A stretch of 64,000 nucleotides of DNA from Lumbricus rubellus (lineage: Eukaryota; Annelida; Clitellata; Crassiclitellata; Lumbricidae), in assembly GCA_945859605.1 (NCBI GenBank), contig OX243827.1, positions 20,602,862 through 20,666,861 on the forward strand, written 5' to 3'. Of this stretch, positions 1 to 10,620 are shown piece after piece. Below the pieces are notes generated by a model that saw only the letters and a program-made list of their open reading frames with translations, ran no database searches and was not told where the DNA came from. Made by a program: the position numbers and the translations under genes. Position 1 is the stretch's first letter. Each line of letters begins with the position of its first letter.

Positions 1-405
1 AAACCCGTTTGAATCAATCAGTTAATGCAAAATCTAATCTAATCACTGACGACCTCTGTACGGTCTCCATGCTCGCCCGCTCCAATCCCACTTTCGAAAG
101 GCGACATAAAGTATCACCATTATAACTCATGACTTAACACCAGGGTGCACCCTCTGCTCATAAGTTAGCGCAAAGGAAGCGCTAAAAGCATAGGGTGTTG
201 ACACGCACAGCAGACGGATATGTCAGGAAAAGCGTCTGAACAAGGCGCAGACAAGCATGCAGAATTTTATTTATGGCTTTGCGGAGGAATTACTTGCCAG
301 AAAAATCGTTTGAATCAATATAGAATATAATTATAAACACACACAAACACACACACATGTAAAGGGGATCCCAAGTGCATGCAGCATGCATTTTGTCTTG
401 CCAAA

Positions 406-406
<1 letters not shown>

Positions 407-461
<55 letters not shown>

Positions 462-504
462 CGACGACGACGACGACGACGACGACGATGGCGATGATAA
501 CGAC

Positions 505-551
<47 letters not shown>

Positions 552-567
552 CGACGACGACGACGAC

Positions 568-605
<38 letters not shown>

Positions 606-668
606 CGACTATGGCGATGACAACGACAACGACGACGATGACGATGACGACGACGATGACAATGATGA
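407..668. repeat. (GAT/GAC)n trinucleotide tract
   Basis: This is a long run of GAT interspersed with GAC blocks and a few interruptions (GGC, AAC). It gives stop-free frames reading poly-Asp, poly-Met/Thr and poly-His/Arg, which I regard as repeat translations. The sharp alternation of pure GAT and pure GAC blocks suggests repeated point mutation followed by expansion. Confidence 0.95.
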
Positions 669-774
669 TAACATAATATAGCCATAGTAGTATTATATAT
701 TTTGACAATTTATAGCAGTCCTATTTCCAAACTGTGGCCTGCGCAAAAGTGCGCATACTTAAATACCGCACTCA

Positions 775-1019
775 CTACACAACATGCCAGCCATCCAATG
801 CATCCATGCACATAAAAACGAGAATAACGTCAAAGCAGGGACAGCAGATAACAAACGTTAAAACGCGGATATAAACAGAAACCGGAATAAACACGGAGGA
901 CTCAGTGGACCAACCGGTGTAATTGAATGGCTTGCGCATATTGCCGTCTCCGGTGCCGTACTGGTGGACGTCGGTATCGCTCCCATCTGGGTATTCCCCA
1001 CCCTCGTAACTGTCCGAAT
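775..1019 (-). CDS. Candidate 3' coding exon (exon C) of an unknown minus-strand gene
   Basis: On the minus strand a TTTGTTTGGTGCAG acceptor precedes an open frame of about 80 codons ending in TAG. The exon starts with two bases of a split codon (phase 1), which matches the phase-1 ends of the candidate exons at 1806-2015 and 2695-3246. The encoded segment begins with a polar, acidic stretch (SDSYEGGEYPDGSDTDVHQY) with a possible NYT glycosylation site. It ends in a hydrophobic stretch (VFIPVSVYIRVLTFVICC) that could be a membrane segment. No family is recognised. The exon could end earlier at a weak internal GT donor, in which case the hydrophobic part would be intronic. The acceptor and the phase match are seen directly; the gene assignment is inference. 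Confidence 0.4.
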
Positions 1020-1039
1020 CTGCACCAAACAAATTCGCA

Positions 1040-1285
1040 TCAGGCCGGATAAGTTTCGAAGATATAATATCAGAGCTGTGATCTGCCATCAGAAATCATG
1101 CATTATGCCAGATAAGCTCTGCAACGCGTGATCAACGAAACAGGAATTATGCATCACTACAGATAAGTTTCAAATGCCTTATCAACTATCAGAAACTGGG
1201 CAATACGTAATCTACCATCAGGAAATACATGTATGAATCACGTCAGATAAGTTTCAAATACCTATTCAACTAAGAGAAACTGAGC
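1040..1285. repeat. Degenerate minisatellite with the word CAGATAAGTTTC
   Basis: The words AGATAAGTTTCAAAT and CCAGATAAG recur near 1047, 1109, 1160 and 1245, each followed by similar text (ATCAACTATCAGAAAC, ATCTACCATCAGGAAA). The spacing is irregular (52-85 bp), so this is a diverged tandem array. No coding signal is visible. Confidence 0.55.
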
Positions 1286-1559
1286 ACAACAGCACAATCT
1301 TGATCAATAAAACAAAGAAGGGTGGACCATCAAAAGTAGAGCCTGATGGTCAACCTTTTACATGTAGGCTATATTATAGTGTTAGCTCCTTCATTTTCTT
1401 AGCCTCAGCATATAACGTGATGGCTAGGCCACTTGCACGTGGTCTGATCTAACTGCAGTGTACGGTCAGTGTACTCGTTATATTTGAGTTCACTAGAGGG
1501 CGCTAGTCAAGCGGAACTCTCGAAACAAATTTCTGCGACAGTGCGACTGTGGAGAAATA

Positions 1560-1805
1560 GATATTAAAGAATAAAAGTCAATATTGCAATACAAAAAATA
1601 GCATACCACAACAAATGCAGTTAATTTAAATTTCAAACTGCAATTAATTTCAATTATGGAATGCAATTAATTTAAATTACAAAACACTGTATAGAACCCT
1701 AAACAATAAGAGGTAATAGTTGTAGCAGTTGTTGTGTTGTCATTGTTCTTGCGACTATTGCTGCTATTGTTGTTCCTGTCATTGTTCTGGCATTGTTAAA
1801 CTTAC
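1560..1805. other. AT-rich intronic sequence with repeated AATTAATTT and TTG-rich tract
   Basis: AT-rich text with repeated CAATTAATTTAAATT words is followed by a TTG/TTC-rich tract at about 1715-1795. If the minus-strand gene is real, this is the start of the intron after exon B. Nothing else is supported. Confidence 0.5.
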
Positions 1806-2015
1806 CTCGGTGCCTTCTATTGTCGTTTTCATCATAATCCTCATCATAGTCGTAGAATTCATTTCTCTCATCATCATCGTCATCTTCATCATCATCATCG
1901 TCGTAATCATCGTAATCTTCATCATCCTCGTCATCATCACCACCATCATCATCCTCATCGCCCTCGTGGTCGTTGTAATCACTGACATAATCTGTGCCAC
2001 CATCATCTGGGTCGT
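1806..2015 (-). CDS. Candidate acidic exon (exon B) of an unknown minus-strand gene
   Basis: On the minus strand the segment is bounded by a good acceptor (TTTGTTTTGTAG) and a near-perfect donor (GAG followed by GTAAGTTT). It is 210 bp, exactly 70 codons, and both boundaries are phase 1. The protein segment starts DPDDGGTDYVSDYNDHEGD, is dominated by Asp/Glu with interspersed Tyr, and ends in the basic DENDNRRHR. It partly overlaps a GAT/GAC-like composition, so codon repeats may have expanded the acidic core. Exon A upstream and exon C downstream are both phase-compatible, so the three can be joined in frame. The function is unknown. The acidic composition alone could suit an extracellular-matrix or nuclear protein. 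Confidence 0.55.
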
Positions 2016-2190
2016 CTACAAAACAAATCAACATAAACGATGAACATAATAATGAACTTTATGAGAAGGAAATAATTAGACCATAAACCGGATATGCAAT
2101 AACAAACGCAACGAACTGGTTATGGGGCTCGGCTTGCAACGCGGAGAGTGCGGATTCGAGTCCCCACTGAGACTGGACACTGAGTATTTG

Positions 2191-2390
2191 TGGGGCGCGG
2201 TGGTGTAGTGGGTATGTTTGTTGCCTTGCAGCCGGAAGGTTGCAGGTTCTAATTCACTTCAAGCCGCCGCGTAGGGAGTCTAGGGACCTTGGGCAAGTCC
2301 CTCACTCGCAATTGCTCAGCGCTTCGGCGCGAAACTCCGATTCAGTGTCCGCGCTGTAGTCGGGAGCGCTTCTGAGTAAACAAAATTATT
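2191..2390 (+). mobile_element. tRNA-derived SINE (family A), copy 1
   Basis: The copy has a polymerase III box A-like head (GGTGGTGTAGTGGG), a degenerate box B (GGTTCTAATTC), then the family core (GACCTTGGGCAAGTCC, TTGCTCAGCGCTTCGGCG) and the 3' tail GGGAGCGCTTCTGAGTA. The end lacks the usual GGCGCTAT segment. It lies in the putative intron between exons A and B of the minus-strand gene. Confidence 0.85.
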
Positions 2391-2694
2391 CATGATTTCA
2401 GTGCTCAGAGACAAGGCTTAAGACTTCAATAAAATGTCCCATCCCTTTGTTTAAAATATTTTCAATTTGCAAACTGTTGTAATGGCAACACTTTAAGCTT
2501 AAAAAAATTGCTCATTATGGATAAACAGTGGATAACACTGAAGAAAATTTATAATGATATTTCTGAAATATTGGGGGATATAAACATCTCTGTCCCCTAC
2601 CACACACTTTGGAGGGGACCGTGACCCGCTGTCCCCTTCCCCAAGTCTCCGCCCATCCATGGCCTATATACTAATAACAATGCTATTGTCTAAC

Positions 2695-3246
2695 CGTGAC
2701 TGCTCTTCGTGTATTTCACATCAGCGGCAACTGTTGTGCTCAAGAAAGATGAATCCGACACAGTCTGCTCTCCATCGTTCGCAACCGTCGTCATGGCAAC
2801 CTCGGAGGTTTTGCGCTGGCTCCCCGTCTCCAGCGGACTCTCAGAGCCGCCGACCACCGGAAGCACCCGATTCGTCCACCTGGGACTGACAGAGGTCACT
2901 GCATCCCGATGGTCCCCGGCACCAGTCCGAGGTCTTGGTCTTATGGTCCACGATTGTTGGGCCACATCCCCAGACTGGGGCGAGTGGACCGTGGCCCCAC
3001 TGCTGGCCCAGAGCAACGTGACGGGGACCTGTCCAGCATCTGACAGCGGTCTACGTTGTTCATCGTGCCACGTTGTCGTCGTCGTTGCTGGCGTTGTTGT
3101 CGGTCCTGGGTCAGTCGTCCTCCATCGCGAAGTGGTCCGTCTTCGGTTGTTGCTTAAGGCTGCAGATGTGGAGTTGTTCTGGTATGCAAGTGGAAAGCTG
3201 GAATTGTTGTACTGTTGGTCTGGAAAGACGACTTCGTCCGTTATAT
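2695..3246 (-). CDS. Candidate Thr/Ser-rich exon (exon A) of an unknown minus-strand gene
   Basis: A strong minus-strand acceptor (CCATGTTTGTTGCAG) opens a 552-bp segment of 184 codons that begins and can end in phase 1, at CACG/GTTAGA, a weaker donor. The block is much more GC-rich than its surroundings. The product begins ITDEVVFPDQQYNNSS, contains N-glycosylation sequons (NNSS, NNST), a mucin-like TTTPATTTTT run and many Ser/Thr/Arg/Pro residues, and has no cysteine. Joined to exon B it reads into DPDDGGTDY. An antisense frame of about 200 codons overlaps it and also has an acceptor-like sequence, so the strand is not certain. I prefer the minus strand because three consecutive candidate exons share splice phase. 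Exons further 5' were not found. Confidence 0.5.
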
Positions 3247-3369
3247 CTGCAACAAACATGGATTTAATTTATTCAACTGCTTATATTTTTATCTTCATCG
3301 GATGAACGGAGATGTTGCACCGTATCCATTTTGTCCGCAGCTGGTAGCTAATGTACGTATAATTATATA

Positions 3370-3500
3370 ATTATATACAATATACATACATGTACATGTA
3401 GATATATATATATATATAATATATATATATATATATACAATTATACATACATTAGATATAAATTATATATAAAAATATATATTGTATATATCCGGTAGTA
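3370..3500. repeat. (TA)n-rich low-complexity block
   Basis: Imperfect TATATA runs with short ACA interruptions. No gene signal. Confidence 0.85.
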
Positions 3501-3573
3501 TCCATTTGGTTGCAGCCAGCCGGTTGGTCTGCGCTTGAATAATGATGACGAAGCTGATGATGGAGAGCTGGAG

Positions 3574-3862
3574 ACAATAGCGAATCTATTCAGCTGACAG
3601 ATAGCGCATCTATTCAGCTGACAGATAGCGAATCTATTCAGCTGACAGATAGCGCATCTATTCAGCTGACAGATAGCGAATCTATTCAGCTGACAGATAG
3701 CGCATCTATTCAGCTGACAGATAGCGAATCTATTCAGCCGACAGATAGCGCATCTATTCAGCTGACAGATAGCGAATCTATTCAGCTGATAGATAGCGAA
3801 TCTATTCAGCTGATAGATAGCGAATCTATTCAGCTGATAGATAGCGAATCTATTCAGCTGCT
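3574..3862. repeat. 24-bp tandem repeat with alternating higher-order unit (12 copies)
   Basis: About twelve contiguous copies of a 24-bp unit (AGCGAATCTATTCAGCTGACAGAT). The first eight alternate strictly between AGCGAATCT and AGCGCATCT, forming a 48-bp higher-order repeat. The last units carry the variant GATAGAT in place of GACAGAT. The units abut directly, so this is not a spacer-containing array. Confidence 0.95.
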
Positions 3863-3924
3863 GATGATAGTCTGTAGTTGATCCTTTAATATAATCCCGT
3901 CGATCGCATGATTATCAAAAGCAG

Positions 3925-4075
3925 ATATATATATAAAGTATATATAATATATATTATATATATGTATATAATTATATAGATATGTATACAGTATATATAT
4001 AATATATATATATATAATATATATATTATATATATATTCTATATTAATATAATACATATTATATATAGAATAGGA
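3925..4075. repeat. (TA)n-rich block
   Basis: Imperfect TATATAATA repeats. No coding content. Confidence 0.85.
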
Positions 4076-4227
4076 AATAGCAGTTATTATAGCCATGCAC
4101 TGCTGTTCATTGTCTGTCGTCTGTATAGTCAACTATGGCGACGAGGACAACGACCATGATGATGATGATAATGAAGAGACTGAGATAGGAATCTCTTCCG
4201 ATGCTGCAGTCAGCCATTCTCTGGCAG

Positions 4228-4243
4228 TGTGTGTGTGTGTGTT

Positions 4244-4293
<50 letters not shown>

Positions 4294-4470
4294 CGTGTCT
4301 GTCTCTATGTATGTGTGTATAAGTGTGTGTCTGCATGCGTGTATAAGTATGTGTGTCTGTCCGTGTATGTCTGTGTGCGCACGTGTGTCTGCGCGTGGGC
4401 GTACGTTATGGGTGCGCAAGTGTTTATATGTGCGTGGGTGTCTGTGTGCGTGTCTGCATGCGGGTGTGTC
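4228..4470. repeat. (GT)n microsatellite decaying into TGTGCGTGTCTG words
   Basis: A pure GT core at about 4249-4290 is followed by a diverged GTGTGTCTGYATG tail. Open frames here are repeat translations. Confidence 0.9.
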
Positions 4471-4542
4471 GTATCGTAGATTGACGTGAATCGATCTTTG
4501 CTTAGAGCGACGCACCCGAGCATAACCCCCATAACCACCCCA

Positions 4543-4623
4543 CCCCATCCTATTCCCATCCCCCATCTTACCCATCCTACCCATCCCCCATCCTACCCAT
4601 CCCCCATCCTACCCATCCCCCAT
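4543..4623. repeat. CCCATCCTA minisatellite
   Basis: Repeated CCCATCCCCCATCCTA units, about six copies, in a C-rich tract. Confidence 0.8.
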
Positions 4624-4799
4624 GTCTGACTGACCGTGATGTTCAATGGATTCGATAAAGCGACGTTATATGGATGTCACTTCAACTTACTTACACGCAT
4701 GCACAGTGACAATACATTGAATGCAGAACCAATGCTTGGGCGACTGGAAGCGGTCTTCACGAATACTGCTCACAAGAACTGACAGACTGACACACGGCA

Positions 4800-5182
4800 C
4801 GATGGATGGGTGGGTGGATAGATGAATGGATGGACGAATGGATGAATGGATGGATGAATGGATGGATGGATGTATGGATGTATGGATGAATGGATGAAAG
4901 GATGGATGAATGGATGGATGAACGGATGGATGGATGAATGGATGTATGGACGAATGGATGAATGGATGGATGAATGGATGGATGTATGGATGAATGGATG
5001 GATGAATGGATGAATGGATGAATGGATGGATGGATGTATGGATGAATGGATGAATGGATGGATGAACGAATGGATGTATGGACAAATGGATGAATGTATG
5101 GACGAATGAATGAATGAATGAATGAATGAATGAATGAATGAATGCATGAATGAATGAATGAATGAATGAATGAATGAATGAA
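4800..5182. repeat. (GGAT/GAAT)n tetranucleotide satellite
   Basis: GGAT and GAAT tetramers alternate in short phrases (GGATGAAT, GGATGTAT), then become a pure (GAAT)n run at 5104-5180. All three minus-strand frames are stop-free and read Ser/Ile/His/Pro, a repeat artefact. Confidence 0.95.
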
Positions 5183-5683
5183 TACGACGAAGGTGCAGAG
5201 CAATAGCGTGCAAAGGACTTACTCAATACTCATGAATGCATGGACCGTATAAACATGCAGGAACTACCTTTGGCGCGGCTCAACCTCAGCACCCCATGCA
5301 GCGTTAATGGTACATCACTCCTATACCAATCCTCAACCTGTCGACATGCACTTGGTGAAACAAAGTTCAACCAACTTCCACCGTGCACAAACACCGACAG
5401 CAGCACTTAGAGCTGATAAGGTCAGTGGTTTAACGATAGATAGATAATCATGACGTATGGCCATCCTCCTGTCACCACACCATCACCTTCCCCCACGCCC
5501 CCCACTTCTCTTCCCCAAATGACCGACAGTCTGACTGACTAGACAGCAACCTCAGACACTCCGTTCGAAGTCGTTGATCTCAATCTCACAGTAAACTATA
5601 ATTGATGAAGTTAAAAGTCTGTTAATGCCATTACTATATTGACTAGCGTTCACTGCCTTCACTGGCGTTTAGTGCTATTACTG
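5183..5683. other. No feature recognised
   Basis: Mixed-composition sequence with a short GATA run near 5440 and a C-rich tract near 5480-5515. I see no exon, RNA gene or repeat boundary. Confidence 0.5.
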
Positions 5684-5840
5684 GAGAGCGGTGGTTACAG
5701 TAGTGGGTATGTTCGTTGCCTTGCAGCTGGAGGGTTGCAGGTTCGAATCCATCTGAAACCGCCTCCTAAGGACCTTGGGCAAGTCCTTCATTCGAAATTG
5801 CTCGTGCGATTCGGCGTGAAACTCCGATGCAGTGTCCATA
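5684..5840 (+). mobile_element. tRNA-derived SINE (family A), partial copy 2
   Basis: The head (TAGTGGGTATGTTCGTTGCC), box B (GGTTCGAATCC), the core AAGGACCTTGGGCAAGTCC and TTCGGCGTGAAACTCCGATG are all recognisable. The copy stops at CAGTGTCC, before the LINE-like tail. A related MITE begins about 20 bp downstream. Confidence 0.8.
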
Positions 5841-5861
5841 TATTTTCTGATCCGCCTACCA

Positions 5862-6045
5862 GGAGCGAATTTTATCAGGGCCTAGGGGGCTAAGTGCCCC
5901 CCCCCCCCCCCCCAAGAAGGCCCAGATTCATATTTTTACCATGAAAATGGTACCTTTTCCTGGGCTTAGCCCTCCCCCCCCCCACAAGAAGGCCCAGACT
6001 CAAAAATATAGCCCCCCCCAGAACGGAAACCAAACTCCGCCCATG
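5862..6045. mobile_element. MITE of the CTCCGCCCATG family, copy 1
   Basis: It matches 22572-22732 over most of its length: TTATCAGGGSCTAGGGGGCTAAG, then GAAGGYCCAGATTCA, CACCATGAAAAT, GGGCTTAGCCC, and the right end AAACTCCGCCCATG. The left terminal repeat is degraded (GGAGCGAATTTT). A polyC run of about 18 and other C runs lie inside. Confidence 0.65.
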
Positions 6046-6367
6046 CCGCCTTCGCCCCTCTAAACGGAAGGCAATCCTGAACTAAACAAGTCTTCAGTTG
6101 CATCCTATGGCAACGTCTCTGTATTCTTTTTCCATTCCACGTGTGTCTCGTCTCAATCCCCACCAGCGGTACTTTCAGATTCGACTCCGCTTTTACCGCT
6201 TTCATCTCAAATATCACTGATCATCTCAGTCATACATACATCAAATACCAGAGGTTACACAGCACATTAAAGAAGGGCATTAGATCTGCCATTACCGGTC
6301 GTGTATTTTTGCGTTCCCAGAACCGGCGCACCAGGCTCACCGTGATATAAAAATGCCTACACGCGCA

Positions 6368-6438
6368 TTAACCCTTTAATGCCAGAGGGTATAGGATTTC
6401 CCATACCATTTACTACCATCTCGACATTAAAGGGTTAA
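6368..6438. mobile_element. 63-bp TTAA-flanked piggyBac-like MITE, copy 1
   Basis: TTAA at 6368-6371 and 6435-6438 flank a 63-bp element with inverted ends CCCTTTAATG and CATTAAAGGG. A TTAA target site and CCCTTT-type ends are the hallmark of piggyBac-group transposons. No coding capacity. Confidence 0.65.
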
Positions 6439-6960
6439 ACAAGATACCCAGTTTCATAGAGAAGCTGCCCCTACAGACATAGATCAGTCGGATTGAAAAG
6501 GAAGTATTATAATAGTCAACCACGCTTATCATTAAGTAAGTAAAGTAAGTAAGTATTTGCTTTATTGAACCGCCTGCAAACGCACTGCATGAACATTATA
6601 TGAGAACAGAACATAGCATGTACATTCATACAAAAATCGAAATATGCAATTTTCTATAATCACAGTAGGCCTATACAACTAAAACACATAACGTACATTT
6701 ATGGAAATCATTTGGGAGAAAAAGATAAACAGTAATAAAAAATTAAGGAAATCAAAAATCGTTATCTGTGTATAATGAATGGTTAATTAATCAAATAAAA
6801 CGATAATTACTCATCTAGATATGATCTATCAAGGAGCATATGTATGTAAGTATGTTTGCACGTTTGTCCACAATCATGCGCACCAATAGTATCGCAGTGC
6901 AACCTTGGATTATACAGACCAGTGAGTGAACATCTGTGTTGGGCTGAAATAATTGAAAAG
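6439..6960. other. AT-rich sequence, no feature recognised
   Basis: Contains a short GTAA repeat near 6535-6555 and AT-rich text. No exon, RNA or transposon boundary could be supported. Confidence 0.5.
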
Positions 6961-7142
6961 GGAGTGTGTGTGTGTGTGTGTGTTTGTATTTATTTGTTTG
7001 TGTGTGCGTGTATGCAGTGTGTATGTATGTGTGCGTGTGTGTATGTGTGCTGTGTGTGTGTGCGTGTCTGTGTGTGGGCTGTGTGTGTGTGTGGGCTGTG
7101 TGTGTGTGTGTGTGTCAGTGTGTGTGTGTGTGTGTGTGTGCA

Positions 7143-7173
<31 letters not shown>

Positions 7174-7194
7174 GTGTGTGTGTGTGTGTGTAAA
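6961..7194. repeat. (GT)n microsatellite with GTGTGC/GGGCTG variants
   Basis: Long imperfect GT repeat. Frames reading Val/Cys or Thr/His are repeat translations. Confidence 0.95.
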
Positions 7195-7345
7195 GCAAGA
7201 CTGTTCCAATAGGAAGGTTTACTGCACGACGGAACTCGATGAGCTCGCAACGATGTGTGCGGAAGTGGTGGGGGGGGACCAGTAAATCTACTCCGGAGGA
7301 GGAGGCAGGGTACAGCGGTGATCACCGGAAGTTCTGTTGACTCAC

Positions 7346-7470
7346 AACCGGAAGTCGAATGCCCTTGATGTATGCCGCCGCGGCAGTGTCGACCATCGTC
7401 GAAGTCCAATTAGAAGGATCTTGACACGAATCCTCCTCCCTTCGTTCAAACACGGTTATAGGAAGCCAGT
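7346..7470 (-). CDS. Weak candidate exon or LINE relic, unknown
   Basis: On the minus strand an open, more GC-rich frame reads NLHWLPITVFERREEDS and then NWTSTMVDTAAAAYIKGIR, ending at a good donor (CCGGTT followed by GTGAGT). LHWLPI resembles a motif common in CR1/L2-type reverse transcriptase C-terminal regions, but the rest does not follow that family. It may be a host exon, a LINE relic, or chance. No upstream acceptor was fixed with confidence. Confidence 0.2.
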
Positions 7471-7654
7471 GTAGATTCCTCTTCATACGTGTTGTTGATA
7501 GATTATCTATCTCAAGAGGATTCTGGCTGATTATACGACATACGACACCTCACAAACCCTTCTCAGTTTCACCGACTGTTGAAGATTGTTTTCTTCGCTT
7601 AACTTGGGCCAGGAGTACCTCTGAGTAGGAATCTTTAAGGGGTGCTTTACAAAT

Positions 7655-7775
7655 CCTGACTGATCGATCGATTGATATATTGGTTGCTTTATTGATTGGT
7701 TGGTTGATTGATTTACTGATTGATTGATTCACTGATTGATCCATTGATTGATTTACTGATTGATTGATTGATTTA
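7655..7775. repeat. (ATTG)n microsatellite
   Basis: Repeated GATTGATTGATT with T/C variants, followed by a short AATAC/AATGC pentanucleotide stretch to about 7870. Confidence 0.9.
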
Positions 7776-7904
7776 CCATACAATGCAATACAATGCAAAC
7801 AGTACAATATTTATAATACAATATATTTATACATTATAATACAATGCATTACAGAACTAGTCTATGCAATATACATTGTAAAATATGTGCAATTGAATGC
7901 AAGA

Positions 7905-8005
7905 ACAAAACTGTTGTTGTTGCTGTTGTTGTCGTCATCATCATCATCATCATTATTGGTGTTGCTGTTGTCATTGATGTTATTATTATTATTATTGAGG
8001 GTTAA
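7905..8005. repeat. Short TTG, ATC and ATT trinucleotide tracts
   Basis: TTGTTGTTGCTG, (ATC)n and (ATT)n follow one another. The Leu- and Ser-rich frames across them are artefacts. Confidence 0.8.
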
Positions 8006-8572
8006 AAGTTTGCTGTTACATTCTGGCAGACATCCCAAGCTTTCTCATTCCTGACGCAGACAATCTCGATGGACCACTCTCAGCGAGACGAGACGCCGTA
8101 AGAACCGAGGCTCCACCGTTTAAAAGCCATTGACTTGATTGTTCCCCCCCACCCACCACCCCCCCCCAACACCCCCATCAAGATCCATACGGGTCCTGTA
8201 ATGGACCAACTACATCCTCTTTATTGCCCACTTCCATCGATGAATCAATCCACTACAACTGGTGTATACAACGAACTCCTCTCTTCCGCGTATTTCAGTT
8301 AATATAGCTTCCCTCCAGAAGACTACCACCTTTCCTGCAGCGGTGATCAACGTCATCGCTAGGTTAATTATCGGTCTTCATATCGCCCGGTTATTTCGTG
8401 TTCTTTGATTATCATAACTGAACAGATCACGTGGTAACTATATCCATGATTTAGTCGCTGACTAAGTAAGCGACCACTTAATTAAGCGTGTCTTATGAAT
8501 ACCGCACGTCGAAAACTCTAAGACACGTCTTCACTAGTCGCAGCATAGCGTTCAGTCAGTACTTAGGCTAAG
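8006..8572. other. No feature recognised
   Basis: Mixed sequence with a polyC-rich patch near 8145-8170. I can support no exon or element. Confidence 0.5.
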
Positions 8573-9200
8573 ATCATCATCATCATCATCAATATCCTTA
8601 GGCTCAATGCCCGTAGGAGTCCGATGCCACTCTCTGTCTGAGTCTGTCTCGTGCCATGTTGCCCAGCTTCAACCGGTCCGGTCAGCAGGTCTGCTCCATA
8701 CCATTAACACCTTGGAGCATCTAAACCCCCTTGTCTGATTGAAGAGAATCGTGAAAAAAAGGCACGAAGGACAACGTGGGTCAATGCCCGTTGTGTCCCA
8801 CGCTCTCTCCCCCGACCCTCTCCAACGGTCTGTCCTGACCGCCTGTGCATGTCTGCTTCACATCATGACACCTTGAAGCATCTGGGTAGCTATGTTACTT
8901 GTGACGTGGTTTTGGCGGATTACAATCGTCTTGGTTTTTCACTGCTAGTGTATCGCCACCCATCTGGCAAACCTTCCTCATTTTGTCCGGGCTTAGGACC
9001 GGCACAGGGACGTTGTTGGTTCCCTGTGGCAGAGGATGGATGCAGTTTAACGTCATGCCCAAGACTATAGGCCACTGTCACTACAGTTGCAAGGCTGAGT
9101 GTATGGGTCGACCGCCAGTCGACCAGAAGGAGGCATTGATGTGGGTTGTCTGCTGGATAATCTGTGCGTATATGGGCCCCACACCAGCATATTCGCGACG
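8573..9200. other. GC-rich block of unknown origin, possibly an old retroelement
   Basis: The block starts with (ATC)n at 8573-8590 and is clearly richer in G+C than its flanks. Overlapping short frames exist on both strands (for example minus-strand CAGPKPGQNEEGLPDGWR), but no family, splice structure or terminal repeats could be assigned. A small palindrome (GGTCGAC...GTCGACC) lies at about 9106-9124. It ends directly at the large (ATAC)n array. Confidence 0.3.
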
Positions 9201-9516
9201 GTACATACATACATACATGCATACATGCATGCATGCATACATACATACATACATACATACATACATACATACATACATACATACATACATACATACATAC
9301 ATACATACATACATACATACATACATACATACATACATACATACATACATACATACATACATACATACATACATACATACATACATACATACATACATAC
9401 ATACATACATACATACATACATACATACATACATACATACATACATACATACATACATACATACATACATACATACATACATACATACATACATACATAC
9501 ATACATACATACATAC
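9201..9516. repeat. (ATAC)n tetranucleotide array, locus 1
   Basis: More than 70 nearly uninterrupted CATA units, with GCATG variants only at the left edge. The motif lacks stops in both directions, so frames reading Tyr-Ile-His-Thr and Val-Cys-Met-Tyr run through it on both strands. Confidence 0.98.
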
Positions 9517-9622
9517 ACAAACATTCACTCACACACACACACACAAACATACATACAAACACACACACAAACAAGCATACACACACGTACGCACACACTC
9601 ACACAAACACACACACACACTG
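9517..9622. repeat. (CA)n-rich continuation
   Basis: CACACA with CAAACA and CATACA variants, a diverged extension of the adjacent array. Confidence 0.85.
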
Positions 9623-9636
9623 ATGATGATTAATCA

Positions 9637-9960
9637 GATCAGACTATAGATATAATCTGACCAGACTATACACAAGATCAGACAAGACAAAAACTGATCA
9701 AGACCTATAAGCATCAGACCACACCAGGCATATGTCCATGCCAGACACATACACAAGAAGACCAGACCAAGCATAATACAGGAATCCATTCTGCATTTCT
9801 GCAACCCAGACCAGATCATACCAGACAGACCAATCCAGATAACACAAACGCAATCCAGACCAGATCAAACAAACGAAGACCATACTAAAGCAATCCAGAC
9901 CAAACAGGACCAAACCAGAGACTAAACCAAAAACCAAAAGCCAGATCAAAAGCGCATAAA
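9637..9960. repeat. Degenerate CCAGA/GACCAGA word array
   Basis: About 320 bp in which the word CCAGACCAGATCA and its shorter forms (CCAGA, GACCAGA, ATCAGACC) recur every 10-20 bp. It resembles the array at 62018-62296. I see no transposon ends or coding content. Confidence 0.65.
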
Positions 9961-10620
9961 TGTGGCCAACAGGCAACAGAACACACACGAAATCACTCTG
10001 ATGATTGACGAAATCCCGTCCATGGTTTTAAGATGACAGGAGCTTAATGAAGAAGCACTGGCAGAGATCAACATCAGAGACAAACTGTTTGATACATAGA
10101 TGATGCAGGTTGAACATAAACACCAAAAAACAACCAGGGTGAATATAAATAGATCTACCAAAAAACCAACCCTTTCCCTATAAATCCACAAAACAATCTT
10201 GTCCTGTCAGAAGCCAAAGAATAAGGAAATGAAAACCACAGACCATAAAATTAAGGAAGCAACATGGTCAAGAAACTCTGAACATCAATACCATCTATCA
10301 ACTGATACGGACTGTTTGGCTCCACATGTGAGCGTGGGCCCACCCATTGGCGGCTCTTTCTAGTTTACTGTGCATTGTTTTGCTATCAGTTGTAAAGGAT
10401 TTTTGACATCTTGTAGACTGGCAGGTAGAAAGCTCCTTGTGCATGAGATACTTACAAATGCATTATATTGAGTTTCTCAATGCATACAGACATACATAGG
10501 CCTACATACATTCATACATACATGCATACAGACAGACACACAAACATACATACAAACATACATACACACATACACATCAATGCCCACATACAATGCACAC
10601 ATACATACATACATACACGC
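9961..10620. other. Mostly unassigned; dispersed repeat at 10312-10415
   Basis: Segment 10312-10415 (CACATGTGAGCGTGG, TGTGCATTGTTTT, GTTGTAAAGGATTTTTG) is paralogous to 38495-38580. A diverged CATA tract spans about 10480-10615. Nothing else was supported. Confidence 0.45.

Noticed and set aside
290..708. Poly-Asp, poly-His and poly-Ile frames
   Set aside because: Pure (GAT/GAC)n translation.
2709..3305. Plus-strand open frame of 198 residues antisense to exon A
   Set aside because: It has an acceptor-like start but no good donor, and it lacks phase-compatible neighbours. The minus-strand reading fits three consecutive exons better. Not fully excluded.
3574..3862. CRISPR-like array of 24-bp repeats
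   Set aside because: The units are contiguous with no unique spacers and the context is eukaryotic.
4687..5226. Three overlapping minus-strand frames of 147-179 residues (Ser-Ile-His-Pro repeats)
   Set aside because: Stop-free (GGAT/GAAT)n array; every frame on that strand is open.
9065..9649. Long open frames reading repeated Tyr-Ile-His-Thr or Val-Cys-Met-Tyr
   Set aside because: They are translations of the stop-free (ATAC)n microsatellite and occur on both strands and in several frames, also at 28041-28640 and 35838-36206.
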